Source: Clostridia bacterium
Lineage (GTDB): Bacteria > Bacillota > Clostridia > Acetivibrionales > JAFADI01
DNA length: 41,235 bases
Direction of reading: 5' to 3'
Assembly (NCBI GenBank): GCA_026418695.1
Contig: JAOAAU010000151.1
Coordinates: forward strand, 1 to 41,235
Part shown: positions 16,545-23,985 of the stretch, piece after piece
How positions within the stretch are numbered: the first letter of the stretch is position 1
Layout: each line of letters starts with the position of its first letter
Translations under genes and position numbers: made by a program
The notes under the pieces: model-generated
What the model was told of the DNA's origin: nothing
Database searches by the model: none
What the model saw: the letters and a program-made list of their open reading frames with translations, nothing else

Positions 16545-17954
16545 TTGCATGATTTGAATCTTTTGGAATCAGATAAAATAAAGTACATACACTTTATTGG
16601 GATCGGCGGCATCAGCATGAGCGGGCTTGCTGAAATTCTGCTCAGTCTTGGTTACAAGATCTCCGGCTCAGACATGAAGTCTTCAAAGATCACCGATAAG
16701 CTTGAGAAACTGGGAGTAAAAGTAACTCCATATCACGGAGAAGAGAATATTACAAACCCTGATTTGGTTGTATATACCGCAGCTGTGAAAGAAAACAATC
16801 CGGAAATGATCAAGGCAAGAAGCCTGGGGGTTCCTGTTATTGACAGGGCAACACTGCTTGGCCTGATCATGAAAAGATACCCATACAGCATCGCGGTTTC
16901 CGGTACTCACGGGAAAACCACCACAACCTCAATGATTACCATGATCATGCTCGAGTCAGGCTCTGATCCTACCATCCATATTGGCGGGGAATTGGATGCC
17001 ATCGGCGGAAATACAAAAATCGGCGGTAATAATTATTTTATTTCTGAAGCATGTGAATATGTCGAGAGCTTTCTAAAATTTTATCCGTTTTTAGCCGTAA
17101 TCTTGAACATTGAAGCAGACCATCTGGATTACTATAGGGATTTGGATCATATTAAGGAAGCCTTCTATAAATTCATATCTCTTGTTCCTGAAAACGGCTA
17201 CGTCGTCGGATGTGCCGATGATGCAAATACGATGGAACTCCTGGAAAAAGCTCATTGTCATAGAATTACCTATGGCGTCCATAACGAAAATGCCATGTGG
17301 GCGGCTAAGGATATCACCTTTGATCCCCTCGGCTGTGCGTCCTTTAAGGTATACTCAAAGGGTCAGTTCTTTACAGATATCAAGCTGAATGTCCCTGGTA
17401 TTCATAATGTGAGTAATGCCCTTGCGGCCATTGCTTCCTGCAGCACCCTGGGTTGTGATGCAAAATCCGTCCAACAAGGCCTTGAAAAGTTTTTCGGTAC
17501 CCATCGCCGCTTTGAATTAAAGGGAATCGAAGACGGAATTAAAGTGGTCGATGATTATGCGCATCACCCTTCTGAAGTAAAAGCGACGCTGCAAGCTGCA
17601 AAGAATACTCATCACAACAAACTTTGGTGTGTTTTTCAGCCCCATACCTATACGAGGACCAAATGCCTCATGGATGAATTTTCAGTGTCCTTTTCAGGTG
17701 CAGATGAAGTGATTGTATCCGATATTTATGCCGCGAGGGAGCCGGATACCGGGGAAGTGCACTCAAGCATGCTGGCAGAAAGGATCGCTTCCACTGGTGA
17801 GAAAGCAATTTATATCAAGGGCTTTGAAGCCATTACCGATTACCTTCTGGAACACGTTCAGCCCGAAGATTTGGTGCTTACCATGGGTGCGGGCGATATC
17901 TATAAAGTTGGTGAAATGCTTCTTGAAAGGAAAAAAGGAACCACAGCTGTTTAA
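16545..17954 (+). CDS. murC: UDP-N-acetylmuramate--L-alanine ligase
   Basis: A 469-aa Mur ligase. The N-terminal Rossmann domain starts IHFIGIGGISMSGLAEILLS, the central ATP domain has VSGTHGKTTTTSM at about 118-130, and the C-terminal domain has the MurC-type DDYAHHPSEVKATLQAAK. It adds L-Ala to UDP-MurNAc in the cytosol, the first step of the stem peptide. The frame opens at a GTG at 16536 that overlaps the AGGAG site itself; the TTG at 16545, 8 bases after AGGAG, is the more likely start (MHDLNLLESDKIKYIHFIGI). It is the only plus-strand gene in the first 38 kb, and its stop codon lies in the loop of its own terminator. Confidence 0.96.
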   Translation: MHDLNLLESDKIKYIHFIGIGGISMSGLAEILLSLGYKISGSDMKSSKITDKLEKLGVKVTPYHGEENITNPDLVVYTAAVKENNPEMIKARSLGVPVIDRATLLGLIMKRYPYSIAVSGTHGKTTTTSMITMIMLESGSDPTIHIGGELDAIGGNTKIGGNNYFISEACEYVESFLKFYPFLAVILNIEADHLDYYRDLDHIKEAFYKFISLVPENGYVVGCADDANTMELLEKAHCHRITYGVHNENAMWAAKDITFDPLGCASFKVYSKGQFFTDIKLNVPGIHNVSNALAAIASCSTLGCDAKSVQQGLEKFFGTHRRFELKGIEDGIKVVDDYAHHPSEVKATLQAAKNTHHNKLWCVFQPHTYTRTKCLMDEFSVSFSGADEVIVSDIYAAREPDTGEVHSSMLAERIASTGEKAIYIKGFEAITDYLLEHVQPEDLVLTMGAGDIYKVGEMLLERKKGTTAV

Positions 17955-17970
17955 CAGCTGTGGTTTTATT
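17939..17970 (+). terminator. Terminator overlapping the murC stop
   Basis: The stem AACCACAGCTG (17939-17949) / CAGCTGTGGTT (17955-17965) with loop TTTAA is followed by TTATT. The murC TAA lies in the loop. It separates convergent murC and fabZ. Confidence 0.85.
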
Positions 17971-17995
17971 ATATAGGGGTTTTATTTATCACAGT

Positions 17996-18430
17996 TTATT
18001 TGCTCACCTTTGCCATTGCAAACTTGATTTCACCTTCAGCAGCGACCTGACCTTCCACAGTAGCCTTTACCTTTGCTTTCACAACACCCATCTTGTTCAT
18101 CAGGATTTCTGCTTCAAGCCTTAAGGTATCTCCGGGAACCACCGGATTCTTGAATTTCATGGAGTCAATACTGGCAAACAAACCAAGCTTGCCGCCGTTA
18201 TCGCCGCCGTCGGCTGTGCAGATACCCGCAGTCTGTGCGAGGGCCTCCACAATAAGCACACCCGGCATGATGGGGTATTCCGGAAAGTGTCCCTGGAAGA
18301 ACGGCTCATTGGCAGTTACATTCTTGATTGCAACAATCCTTTTGTTCGGTTCAAGTTCGATCACTTTATCTACTAACAAAAATGGAAACCTGTGAGGAAT
18401 CAGCTTTCTGATTTCAACATTGGACAGCAT
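17996..18430 (-). CDS. fabZ: 3-hydroxyacyl-[ACP] dehydratase FabZ
   Basis: A 144-aa single hot-dog protein. Conserved segments: [20 protein letters not shown], then the active-site region [20 protein letters not shown] with catalytic His48 and Glu62, and [20 protein letters not shown]. It dehydrates 3-hydroxyacyl-ACP in fatty-acid elongation. AAGGAG lies 11 bases before the ATG. It is a lone fatty-acid gene at the distal end of the ywm block, as in Bacillus, with its own promoter and a FapR-like operator. Confidence 0.96.
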   Translation of the reverse strand: MLSNVEIRKLIPHRFPFLLVDKVIELEPNKRIVAIKNVTANEPFFQGHFPEYPIMPGVLIVEALAQTAGICTADGGDNGGKLGLFASIDSMKFKNPVVPGDTLRLEAEILMNKMGVVKAKVKATVEGQVAAEGEIKFAMAKVSK

Positions 18431-18524
18431 ATCTATTCAGCTCCTTAAGTGTGGTGATCTTTAGGATGATCCTCCGCACATCATTTTATAAGTTGCAAAC
18501 CGTTCAGGAAAACTATAAGTTAAT

Positions 18525-18543
18525 ATTATTACCTGGTAATAAT
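18525..18543. promoter_or_regulatory. FapR-like operator upstream of fabZ
   Basis: ATTATTACCTGGTAATAAT is a perfect 9-1-9 palindrome. It differs from the Bacillus FapR site (ATTAGTACCTRRTACTAAT) by one symmetric change per arm. It covers the predicted transcription start, directly after the -10 of the fabZ promoter, which is where FapR blocks initiation. FapR itself is not in the window. Confidence 0.6.
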
Positions 18544-18544
18544 T

Positions 18545-18573
18545 ATTTTCTTATAAATTCATCCCATTGTCAA
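18545..18573 (-). promoter_or_regulatory. Sigma-A promoter for fabZ
   Basis: On the minus strand TTGACA (18573-18568), 17 bases, then GAAAAT (18550-18545). The -35 is perfect; the -10 matches TATAAT at 4 of 6. Confidence 0.5.
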
Positions 18574-18610
18574 CATTTTCATTGATATTGCCCATTTTTA
18601 TCTCAAATAC

Positions 18611-19762
18611 CTATTTCAGCTTAACTATAATCGCTCCGCCGAGGAGTCTCTCTTCTCCTTTATAAGAAGGTCTATTCACGATTTTTCCCTCTACAATCAT
18701 TTCCGTGGAAGCTCCTCCATCCAGCATCGCAGCGTCTTTTGCTCCCAGCTGTAACAAGATGCTGCCTAATTCCTTCCCTGTCACTCCGGTACTATAACCG
18801 GGCTGACGGCCATCCACTGTGACCAGCATTACAGTTCCATCCGCTTTGACAGCAAGGGCAGTCCTTGGATCCGGGTTTGTCAGCAGGCCGACCCAGTCAT
18901 CTTTGATACCGGCTACATTCTGCCCTTCTTTCACAACCCAGCTTCCACATTCATAAGCTTGGGACTTTTCTTGTAATCCCGGTTGTATTTCAATCTTTAC
19001 GGAATCATTTTTATGAATGGGCAGGCTACTGAAATTCTCCTTCATTGGATGTATAAAGCTTAATACCATTCCGTCCTTTGGAATATCACACTTGTCGGTG
19101 AATTCACCGATTTCCTGCACTATATTGTCTTTAATTACGACTGAAGTGTTTTTGGCCTTTAACCTCGTATCCGTTCCAAATTCAGGTGTATATAATATCA
19201 CCTGTCCGGATTCCCCTAAAGTATTGATATGTTCTATTTCGATTCCCTTATCACGCACTCGTAATACCCGTGTTTGTTTTACCTCTTCAAACCTTGCCTT
19301 CCCGTTTTCAACAATAAATACCGGAAATCGTCCTGTAGGCTCTTGAAGCAGCTTTCCATCTATGGCTACCATTCCGCCGGGCTGCCCATTATCAAAGAAG
19401 AATCCTCCATTAATTGCAGCGTAAGCAGCAGTCCTTTGAACCATTGCGCTAAGTTTTTCAAACCCGAAAATGCTGTCCAGGGAAAGTACCGGCTTAACCT
19501 CCGCTTTTCCTTCCTTGAGGTCGATTTCCAATACATTCACTTCCTGCTTATTCCCATTCAGCTGCATTGAAAGCTTCCTGAATTGAACCGGCATTTTCTC
19601 AGGATTGCTTTCTTGGACCTTTCGATCGCTCTTCGGATGGATATCCTCCGCTTTTTGTCCTGCTTTTTCCTCAAATAGAAAGTGCCCTGCATATTGAAAT
19701 ATGGAGGACACAAGAATTGTTACGAATATAAAAAAGATGATTTTTCTACTTTTCCCCGGCAA
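18611..19762 (-). CDS. Phosphodiester glycosidase-family (NAGPA/DUF2233) membrane-anchored protein
   Basis: About 383 aa. After a basic start there is one membrane segment (IIFFIFVTILVSSIFQYAGH) and a linker rich in Lys/Glu. The NAGPA-type domain fills the second half: AINGGFFFDNGQPGGMVAID, TNPDPRTALAVKADGTVMLV, TVDGRQPGYSTGVTGKELGS, AAMLDGGASTEMIVEGK and a terminal RLLGGAIIVKLK. Family members outside animals are exported, and some act on cell-wall or exopolysaccharide phosphodiesters; the substrate here is unknown. The frame opens at a GTG at 19795, but a TTG at 19762 sits 9 bases after AAGGAG and leaves only a 17-base overlap with the rod-binding gene, so I choose it. The overlap implies coupled translation with the flagellar genes. 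Confidence 0.85.
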   Translation of the reverse strand: MPGKSRKIIFFIFVTILVSSIFQYAGHFLFEEKAGQKAEDIHPKSDRKVQESNPEKMPVQFRKLSMQLNGNKQEVNVLEIDLKEGKAEVKPVLSLDSIFGFEKLSAMVQRTAAYAAINGGFFFDNGQPGGMVAIDGKLLQEPTGRFPVFIVENGKARFEEVKQTRVLRVRDKGIEIEHINTLGESGQVILYTPEFGTDTRLKAKNTSVVIKDNIVQEIGEFTDKCDIPKDGMVLSFIHPMKENFSSLPIHKNDSVKIEIQPGLQEKSQAYECGSWVVKEGQNVAGIKDDWVGLLTNPDPRTALAVKADGTVMLVTVDGRQPGYSTGVTGKELGSILLQLGAKDAAMLDGGASTEMIVEGKIVNRPSYKGEERLLGGAIIVKLK

Positions 19763-20147
19763 TGTTTTCTTCTCCTTTACTGCTTGCACTTGCACTATCC
19801 GAAGATCTTACCTGCTTTCTTAGCTGCTTGTAAAGAACATCCGCCAAGCCGGCACCTGTTCCGTTGGCTGCTTCCTCCATGAGCTTGTCATCCAGCATGG
19901 AATCAAAAATATCTTTACCCACATCCTCCGGAAGCAGTTCTGCTTTCGGCACGGTAGCTTTCATCTGCTTGTACATCATATTCAGGATAATGCTTTCAAA
20001 GTTTTTGCATACCTTTTTGAGTTCTTTATCATCTTTATTTTCCATAGCACTTTTCAAGCGTTTTTCAAACTCATCATCGGAGGCTTTGCTTTTTGAGCTG
20101 TCTATTGAGTTATTGACATTTAAATCATTGATCTTACCGATTTCCAT
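19746..20147 (-). CDS. flgJ: Rod-binding protein, FlgJ N-terminal domain type
   Basis: A 133-aa protein equivalent to the rod-capping half of FlgJ and lacking the muramidase half. The Rod-binding domain spans about residues 42-110: LKKVCKNFESIILNMMYKQM, LLPEDVGKDIFDSMLDDKLM, GTGAGLADVLYKQL. Flanks are polar and Ser-rich. It presumably caps or guides rod assembly in the periplasm-like space and would need a separate wall hydrolase. It lies 163 bases downstream of flgG; that gap has no clear terminator. Confidence 0.85.
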   Translation of the reverse strand: MEIGKINDLNVNNSIDSSKSKASDDEFEKRLKSAMENKDDKELKKVCKNFESIILNMMYKQMKATVPKAELLPEDVGKDIFDSMLDDKLMEEAANGTGAGLADVLYKQLRKQVRSSDSASASSKGEENIAGEK

Positions 20148-20310
20148 ATGCTTCTACACGGGTAATGGATGATAGGATACGACTACCGCCTATTGCCGCT
20201 TTACCTCCTGTTAGATTGCTCATACCCGGCATTTAGATTAAGTCATTTTATTCCCTTGCCAGGTACATCTTTACTGTAGCTCGTACTTTACCTGCTGTCA
20301 ACTATTTTCA

Positions 20311-21117
20311 TTACCTCTTCAGGTTGTTTGCCATTCCGAGCATTTCATCTGCTGACTGTATAGATTTTGAGTTGATTTCATACGCTCTTTGTGCAACAAT
20401 CAGTTTCACCATTTCTTCTACAACCTGAACGTTGGAAGATTCAAGGAAGGACTGGCGTATGGTGCTTTTTGTGCCTAATTCTCCATCCGGAACAGGTTCT
20501 CCTGAAGCAGAATTCGGAGTATAAAAGTTACCGCCGATACTTTCAAGTCCGTTTTTATTTGGAAATTTTACCAGCCCGATACTCTGTCCGATGGGTTGCG
20601 TTACACCATCCGCATCCAGATAACTCAATTCCCCGATGGGTGAAACCACCAATTTACTCAGATCTATATCACTGCTAAATACAATTTCACTCCCTGCATC
20701 ATCTAAAACAGGATACCCATCGGATGTTGTAAGCTTGTTGCCTCCATCTACCACGCTCAATTTAAAGGCACCGTCTCTAGTATAAACAACATCCCCCTTA
20801 GGCCCTTGCACTTGGAAGAAACCTTCTCCATCGATGGCAAAGTCAAAAGGATTATCTGTCTTTTCAAGGTTTCCCATTGTATAATTCTTAACCGTTGCGG
20901 CAACATTGGTACCATGGCCCACCTGAAGATTCACAGGCTTCCCTTTTCCATCCAACATATACGCACGGTCCAAGGTCTCATACAGCAAATCCTTGAACTC
21001 CGCTCTTTCTTTTTTATACCCTGTGGTATTCACATTGGCAAGATTATTGGAGATTACATCTACATTAAACTGCTGTGCCATCATTCCAGAACCTGCAGTC
21101 CATAGCGCCCTCATCAT
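20311..21117 (-). CDS. flgG: Flagellar basal-body rod protein FlgG/FlhP-like
   Basis: A 268-aa protein. The N-terminal rod helix has MMRALWTAGSGMMAQQFNVD followed by VISNNLANVNTTGYKKERAE. The central D1 region contains DNPFDFAIDGEGFFQV and YTRDGAFKLSVVDGG. The C-terminal helix is VVEEMVKLIVAQRAYEINSK, QSADEMLGMANNLKR. Such proteins build the distal rod. Paired with the upstream homologue and next to mbl, it corresponds to flhP of Bacillus, though it is also close to canonical FlgG. AGGAGG lies 8 bases before the first ATG. Confidence 0.93.
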   Translation of the reverse strand: MMRALWTAGSGMMAQQFNVDVISNNLANVNTTGYKKERAEFKDLLYETLDRAYMLDGKGKPVNLQVGHGTNVAATVKNYTMGNLEKTDNPFDFAIDGEGFFQVQGPKGDVVYTRDGAFKLSVVDGGNKLTTSDGYPVLDDAGSEIVFSSDIDLSKLVVSPIGELSYLDADGVTQPIGQSIGLVKFPNKNGLESIGGNFYTPNSASGEPVPDGELGTKSTIRQSFLESSNVQVVEEMVKLIVAQRAYEINSKSIQSADEMLGMANNLKR

Positions 21118-21226
21118 AAGCGTTTCCTCCTGGTTTTGACGATTGTCTTTAATCCCGTTTCTATCGTAAATTCTCTTATATTTCTTTTTTAACTTCTAAC
21201 TTTCAATTCTTATTACCCTACAACGT

Positions 21227-22006
21227 TTATCGTACTGCACCAACTTCTGTCACTGTCTTCTGTAGTACGCCATCGTGGATCTGCAGCAGCTTTTGGCTTG
21301 CTTCATAAGATCTCATTACACTGATCATATTCACCATTTCCTTCACAGTATTGACATTGGATTGTTCCAAAGCTCCCTGCTTTACCTGTCCGGAGAATTC
21401 CTGTTCTTCTGTTTCGTCTGTTGTTGTCACCAGATTCGATCCGAACTTTCTCAGTGTCTTCGTATCCGCAAATTCCTTAATAAGAAGCTTATCTACGATT
21501 TGTCCGTTCTGAATAACGGTTCCGTCATCCTCAACTATAAAATCATCGCTGCTTAACGTTATAGGTCCGTTCTGACCCAAAACCAGGTTTCCGTCCTTAT
21601 CGGCCAGCTGCTTTTCTGCATTCAAAGTGAATGCACCGTCCCGGGTATAATACTCTTGCAGCTCTCCGCTTTCATCCGGAATCCCAACGGTAAAGAAGGC
21701 ATTATCACTGTTTTTAAATGCAAGGTCTGTTCTATTATTGGTAGTCAGAATTGACCCCTGTTTATAATATGTAAATACTTCTCCCACGTCGCTGCCCAGC
21801 TGCATATTCCCCGGTACAGCATTAGGATCCAGCTTGCTTCTGGTATCGTTAATTCTCTTTGTAAGAACATCAGGAAAGCTTTCAAAGACGATCTCATCTC
21901 TTTTATAAGCATTTGTATTCACATTCGCCAGATTGTTTGATATGGTATCCATCTTCTTTGAATTGGCGATCATGCCCCATGCGGATGTGTATAAGCCTCT
22001 GACCAT
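21227..22006 (-). CDS. flhO: Flagellar hook-basal body protein FlhO/FlgF-like
   Basis: A 259-aa paralogue of the next gene: MVRGLYTSAWGMIANSKKMD, TISNNLANVNTNAYKRDEIV, DNAFFTVGIPDE, YYTRDGAFTLNAEKQLADKD, and a C-terminal helix EMVNMISVMRSYEASQKLLQ. It is a proximal or distal rod component. In Bacillus flhO-flhP follow mbl and are read by sigma-D; here a sigma-D-like promoter lies 45 bases upstream and an mbl terminator just beyond it, so the pair starts its own operon. AGGAG precedes the ATG. Confidence 0.92.
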   Translation of the reverse strand: MVRGLYTSAWGMIANSKKMDTISNNLANVNTNAYKRDEIVFESFPDVLTKRINDTRSKLDPNAVPGNMQLGSDVGEVFTYYKQGSILTTNNRTDLAFKNSDNAFFTVGIPDESGELQEYYTRDGAFTLNAEKQLADKDGNLVLGQNGPITLSSDDFIVEDDGTVIQNGQIVDKLLIKEFADTKTLRKFGSNLVTTTDETEEQEFSGQVKQGALEQSNVNTVKEMVNMISVMRSYEASQKLLQIHDGVLQKTVTEVGAVR

Positions 22007-22048
22007 AATTGCTCTCCTAATAAAACATTATTTCTTTTCGCAAATTAT

Positions 22049-22075
22049 ATATCGGGCTTTATCAAAGTTTACTTA
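22049..22075 (-). promoter_or_regulatory. Sigma-D (flagellar) promoter for flhO-flgG
   Basis: On the minus strand TAAG (22075-22072), 15 bases, then CCCGATAT (22056-22049). This matches TAAA-N15-GCCGATAT with one mismatch in each element and exact spacing, about 45 bases before a flagellar gene. Confidence 0.65.
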
Positions 22076-22101
22076 ATAACAAATACAGAACAAAATAGAA
22101 A

Positions 22102-22133
22102 AGGATTGAGCTGCTTTGAATCTGCTCAATCCT
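22102..22133 (-). terminator. Terminator after mbl
   Basis: A perfect 10-bp stem AGGATTGAGC / GCTCAATCCT with a 12-base loop, then TTTTCTATTTT on the minus strand. It separates mbl from the flagellar operon. The 112 bases between it and the mbl stop are pyrimidine-rich on the plus strand, without other signals. Confidence 0.8.
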
Positions 22134-22245
22134 CAAGAAATCACTTTTTTGTTTCATTTTCACCGATTACTCTTTACTCAAATTTTGCTTTTTGATTTTA
22201 TTTAGTATTCTTCTATCTTATTTCTTCATTCTTATATTACAATAA

Positions 22246-23280
22246 TTATCTTCTATTCCCTTTACTTTCAGATAATACACTCTCTTCAATAAACTCAATG
22301 TTATCCAGCGCTTTACCTGTACCCAGAGCTACACAGGAAATAGCATCGTCTGCGATCAGTACGTTAATTCCGGTCTTTTCCTGCAACAACTTGTCCAATC
22401 CGTAAATCAAGCTGCCTCCCCCGGTCATCACGATTCCCCTGTCGCTGATATCTGCTGCCAACTCAGGAGGAGTTCTTTCAAGTACGGAGTGAACCGCCTC
22501 AACAACACTGGATATCGGTTCTTCCAATGCTTCCATGATCTCTGAAGAAGTAATTGTGATGGTCTTAGGCAATCCGGAAATCAAATTTCTACCGCGGATA
22601 TCCATGGTCACTTCCTGGACCCTTGGATAAACCGTACCGATATTGATTTTGAGTTCTTCTGCTGTACGTTCGCCGATCATGATATTGTGCTTTTTACGCA
22701 TATAACGCACGATGGCTTCATCAAACTTGTCCCCTGCTATCTTAATAGATGAACTTACAACAGTTCCTCCAAGGGATATAACAGCAATGTCTGTAGTACC
22801 ACCACCAATATCTACCACCATGCTGCCGCAAGCTTTTGAAATATCAATGCCGGCTCCGATAGCGGCTGCGATCGGTTCTTCGATAAGATAGGTCTTTCTT
22901 GCACCGGCCTGCATGGCTGCATCAATAACAGCTCTCTTTTCTACTTCTGTTACACCGCTGGGTACGCAAACCATGATCCTGGGTTTGAACAGCTTGAACA
23001 TCCTGTTCCCGTTTACTTTATTGATGAAATACTTCAGCATTCTCTCTGTAACGTCATAATCCGAGATAACACCTTCACGCAGGGGGCGGATTGCAATAAT
23101 GTTGCCGGGAGTTCTTCCCAACATTCTTCTTGCCTCCTCACCGACTGCCAGCAATTTGTTCGTGTTTTTGTCTATTGCCACAACAGAAGGCTCTCTTAAA
23201 ACAATTCCTTTACCCTTGATATATACCAGTACAGTAGCCGTCCCTAAGTCTATACCGATATCTTGTCCAAAACCAAACAA
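22246..23280 (-). CDS. mbl: Rod shape-determining actin homologue Mbl/MreB
   Basis: A 344-aa bacterial actin. Phosphate-1 motif GQDIGIDLGTATVLVYIKGK, phosphate-2 VVDIGGGTTDIAVISLGG and the adenosine motif GIVMTGGGSLIYGLDKLL are all present. It forms membrane-bound filaments that steer the elongation machinery (MurC and MurA products feed the same pathway). Location beside spoIIID identifies it as the Mbl-type copy rather than the mreBCD copy. The frame opens at 23322; the TTG at 23280 follows AAAGGAAG by about 7-9 bases and gives the family start (MFGFGQDIGIDLG). It has its own terminator and a palindrome-marked promoter region. Confidence 0.94.
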   Translation of the reverse strand: MFGFGQDIGIDLGTATVLVYIKGKGIVLREPSVVAIDKNTNKLLAVGEEARRMLGRTPGNIIAIRPLREGVISDYDVTERMLKYFINKVNGNRMFKLFKPRIMVCVPSGVTEVEKRAVIDAAMQAGARKTYLIEEPIAAAIGAGIDISKACGSMVVDIGGGTTDIAVISLGGTVVSSSIKIAGDKFDEAIVRYMRKKHNIMIGERTAEELKINIGTVYPRVQEVTMDIRGRNLISGLPKTITITSSEIMEALEEPISSVVEAVHSVLERTPPELAADISDRGIVMTGGGSLIYGLDKLLQEKTGINVLIADDAISCVALGTGKALDNIEFIEESVLSESKGNRR

Positions 23281-23435
23281 AACACATCTTCCTTTCAAAA
23301 CTCGTAATCCTATATTGAACACAATGAAACTGCGTATTCCTTCTATATCTTAAATTGCTTTCTATTCATAGGATATTTTTAAATCTTCGAACATCCATTT
23401 CGATTTGTTTCATGATATAAGAACGTCATATTAAT

Positions 23436-23454
23436 ATTATCATATTATGATAAT
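23436..23454. promoter_or_regulatory. 19-bp palindrome in the mbl promoter region
   Basis: ATTATCATATTATGATAAT is a perfect 9-1-9 palindrome, 155 bases before the mbl start. A TTGACA (minus strand, 23484-23479) lies upstream with 24 bases between it and the palindrome, the same spacing as TTGACA to the FapR-like site at fabZ. No good -10 is seen (TTGCAT at 17 bases). The regulator is not recognised. Confidence 0.45.
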
Positions 23455-23492
23455 TATGCAACATTTTTTGTAACCTTATGTCAAATCATTGA

Positions 23493-23516
23493 AAAAAGCC
23501 GTTAATACGGCTTTTT
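23493..23516 (-). terminator. Terminator after spoIIID
   Basis: A 10-bp stem AAAAAGCCGT / ACGGCTTTTT with loop TAAT lies 8 bases after the spoIIID stop. It would work in both directions. Confidence 0.85.
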
Positions 23517-23524
23517 AACGAAGG

Positions 23525-23788
23525 CTATATTTTTAAACCCGTTCCACCCTGGTATTTGACTTTGGTTGCTTGACCGCCACGGATGTGCCTTTCTGCCTTG
23601 TTTTCTTCCAAAACATTTCGAACCTCAATGGCCATGTTTGGATTTATCGCTGCAAGTCTCTCCGTAACATCTTTATGTACTGTACTTTTACTAATTCCAA
23701 ATTTTTTTGCTGCTGCTCTTACCGTAGTCTTTTTTTCAATGATGAAGTTAGCCAGTTCTATGACCCGCTCTTCTATATATCCTTTCAT
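23525..23788 (-). CDS. spoIIID: Mother-cell transcription factor SpoIIID
   Basis: An 87-aa helix-turn-helix protein: MKGYIEERVIELANFIIEKK, TTVRAAAKKFGISKSTVHKD (HTH), VTERLAAINPNMAIEVRNVL, and the basic C-terminal helix ERHIRGGQATKVKYQGG that adds DNA contacts. SpoIIID activates and represses mother-cell genes between sigma-E and sigma-K. Start ATG after GGGGGG. It is expressed alone, between its own promoter candidate and a terminator. Confidence 0.97.
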   Translation of the reverse strand: MKGYIEERVIELANFIIEKKTTVRAAAKKFGISKSTVHKDVTERLAAINPNMAIEVRNVLEENKAERHIRGGQATKVKYQGGTGLKI

Positions 23789-23863
23789 TATAGCCCCCCT
23801 TTACTTGTAATGCTGTCACAGCGCAAATTCAAGGCTGACGGTGTTTTGTATCCTGCTACAGTA

Positions 23864-23892
23864 TATATATGCCTTATAGGGGGTGCTTATGA
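23864..23892 (-). promoter_or_regulatory. Sigma-E-like promoter for spoIIID
   Basis: On the minus strand TCATAAG (23892-23886), exactly 14 bases, then CATATATA (23871-23864). Compared with KMATATT-N14-CATACAMT this is 5 of 7 and about 6 of 8. It lies 76 bases before a gene that is sigma-E dependent in Bacillus. Confidence 0.5.
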
Positions 23893-23930
23893 TAAGCAAG
23901 CCATAGAAAGTTTGACTTTTTAACATAAAG

Positions 23931-23974
23931 AAAGAGGGACCATTCCGATATCATCACCGGAATGGTCCCTCTTT
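23931..23974 (-). terminator. Terminator after the spoIIQ-like gene
   Basis: A 17-bp perfect stem (AAAGAGGGACCATTCCG and its complement) with a 10-base loop, followed by TTTCTTT-like sequence on the minus strand. Confidence 0.85.
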
Positions 23975-23985
23975 TCATTCATGAT

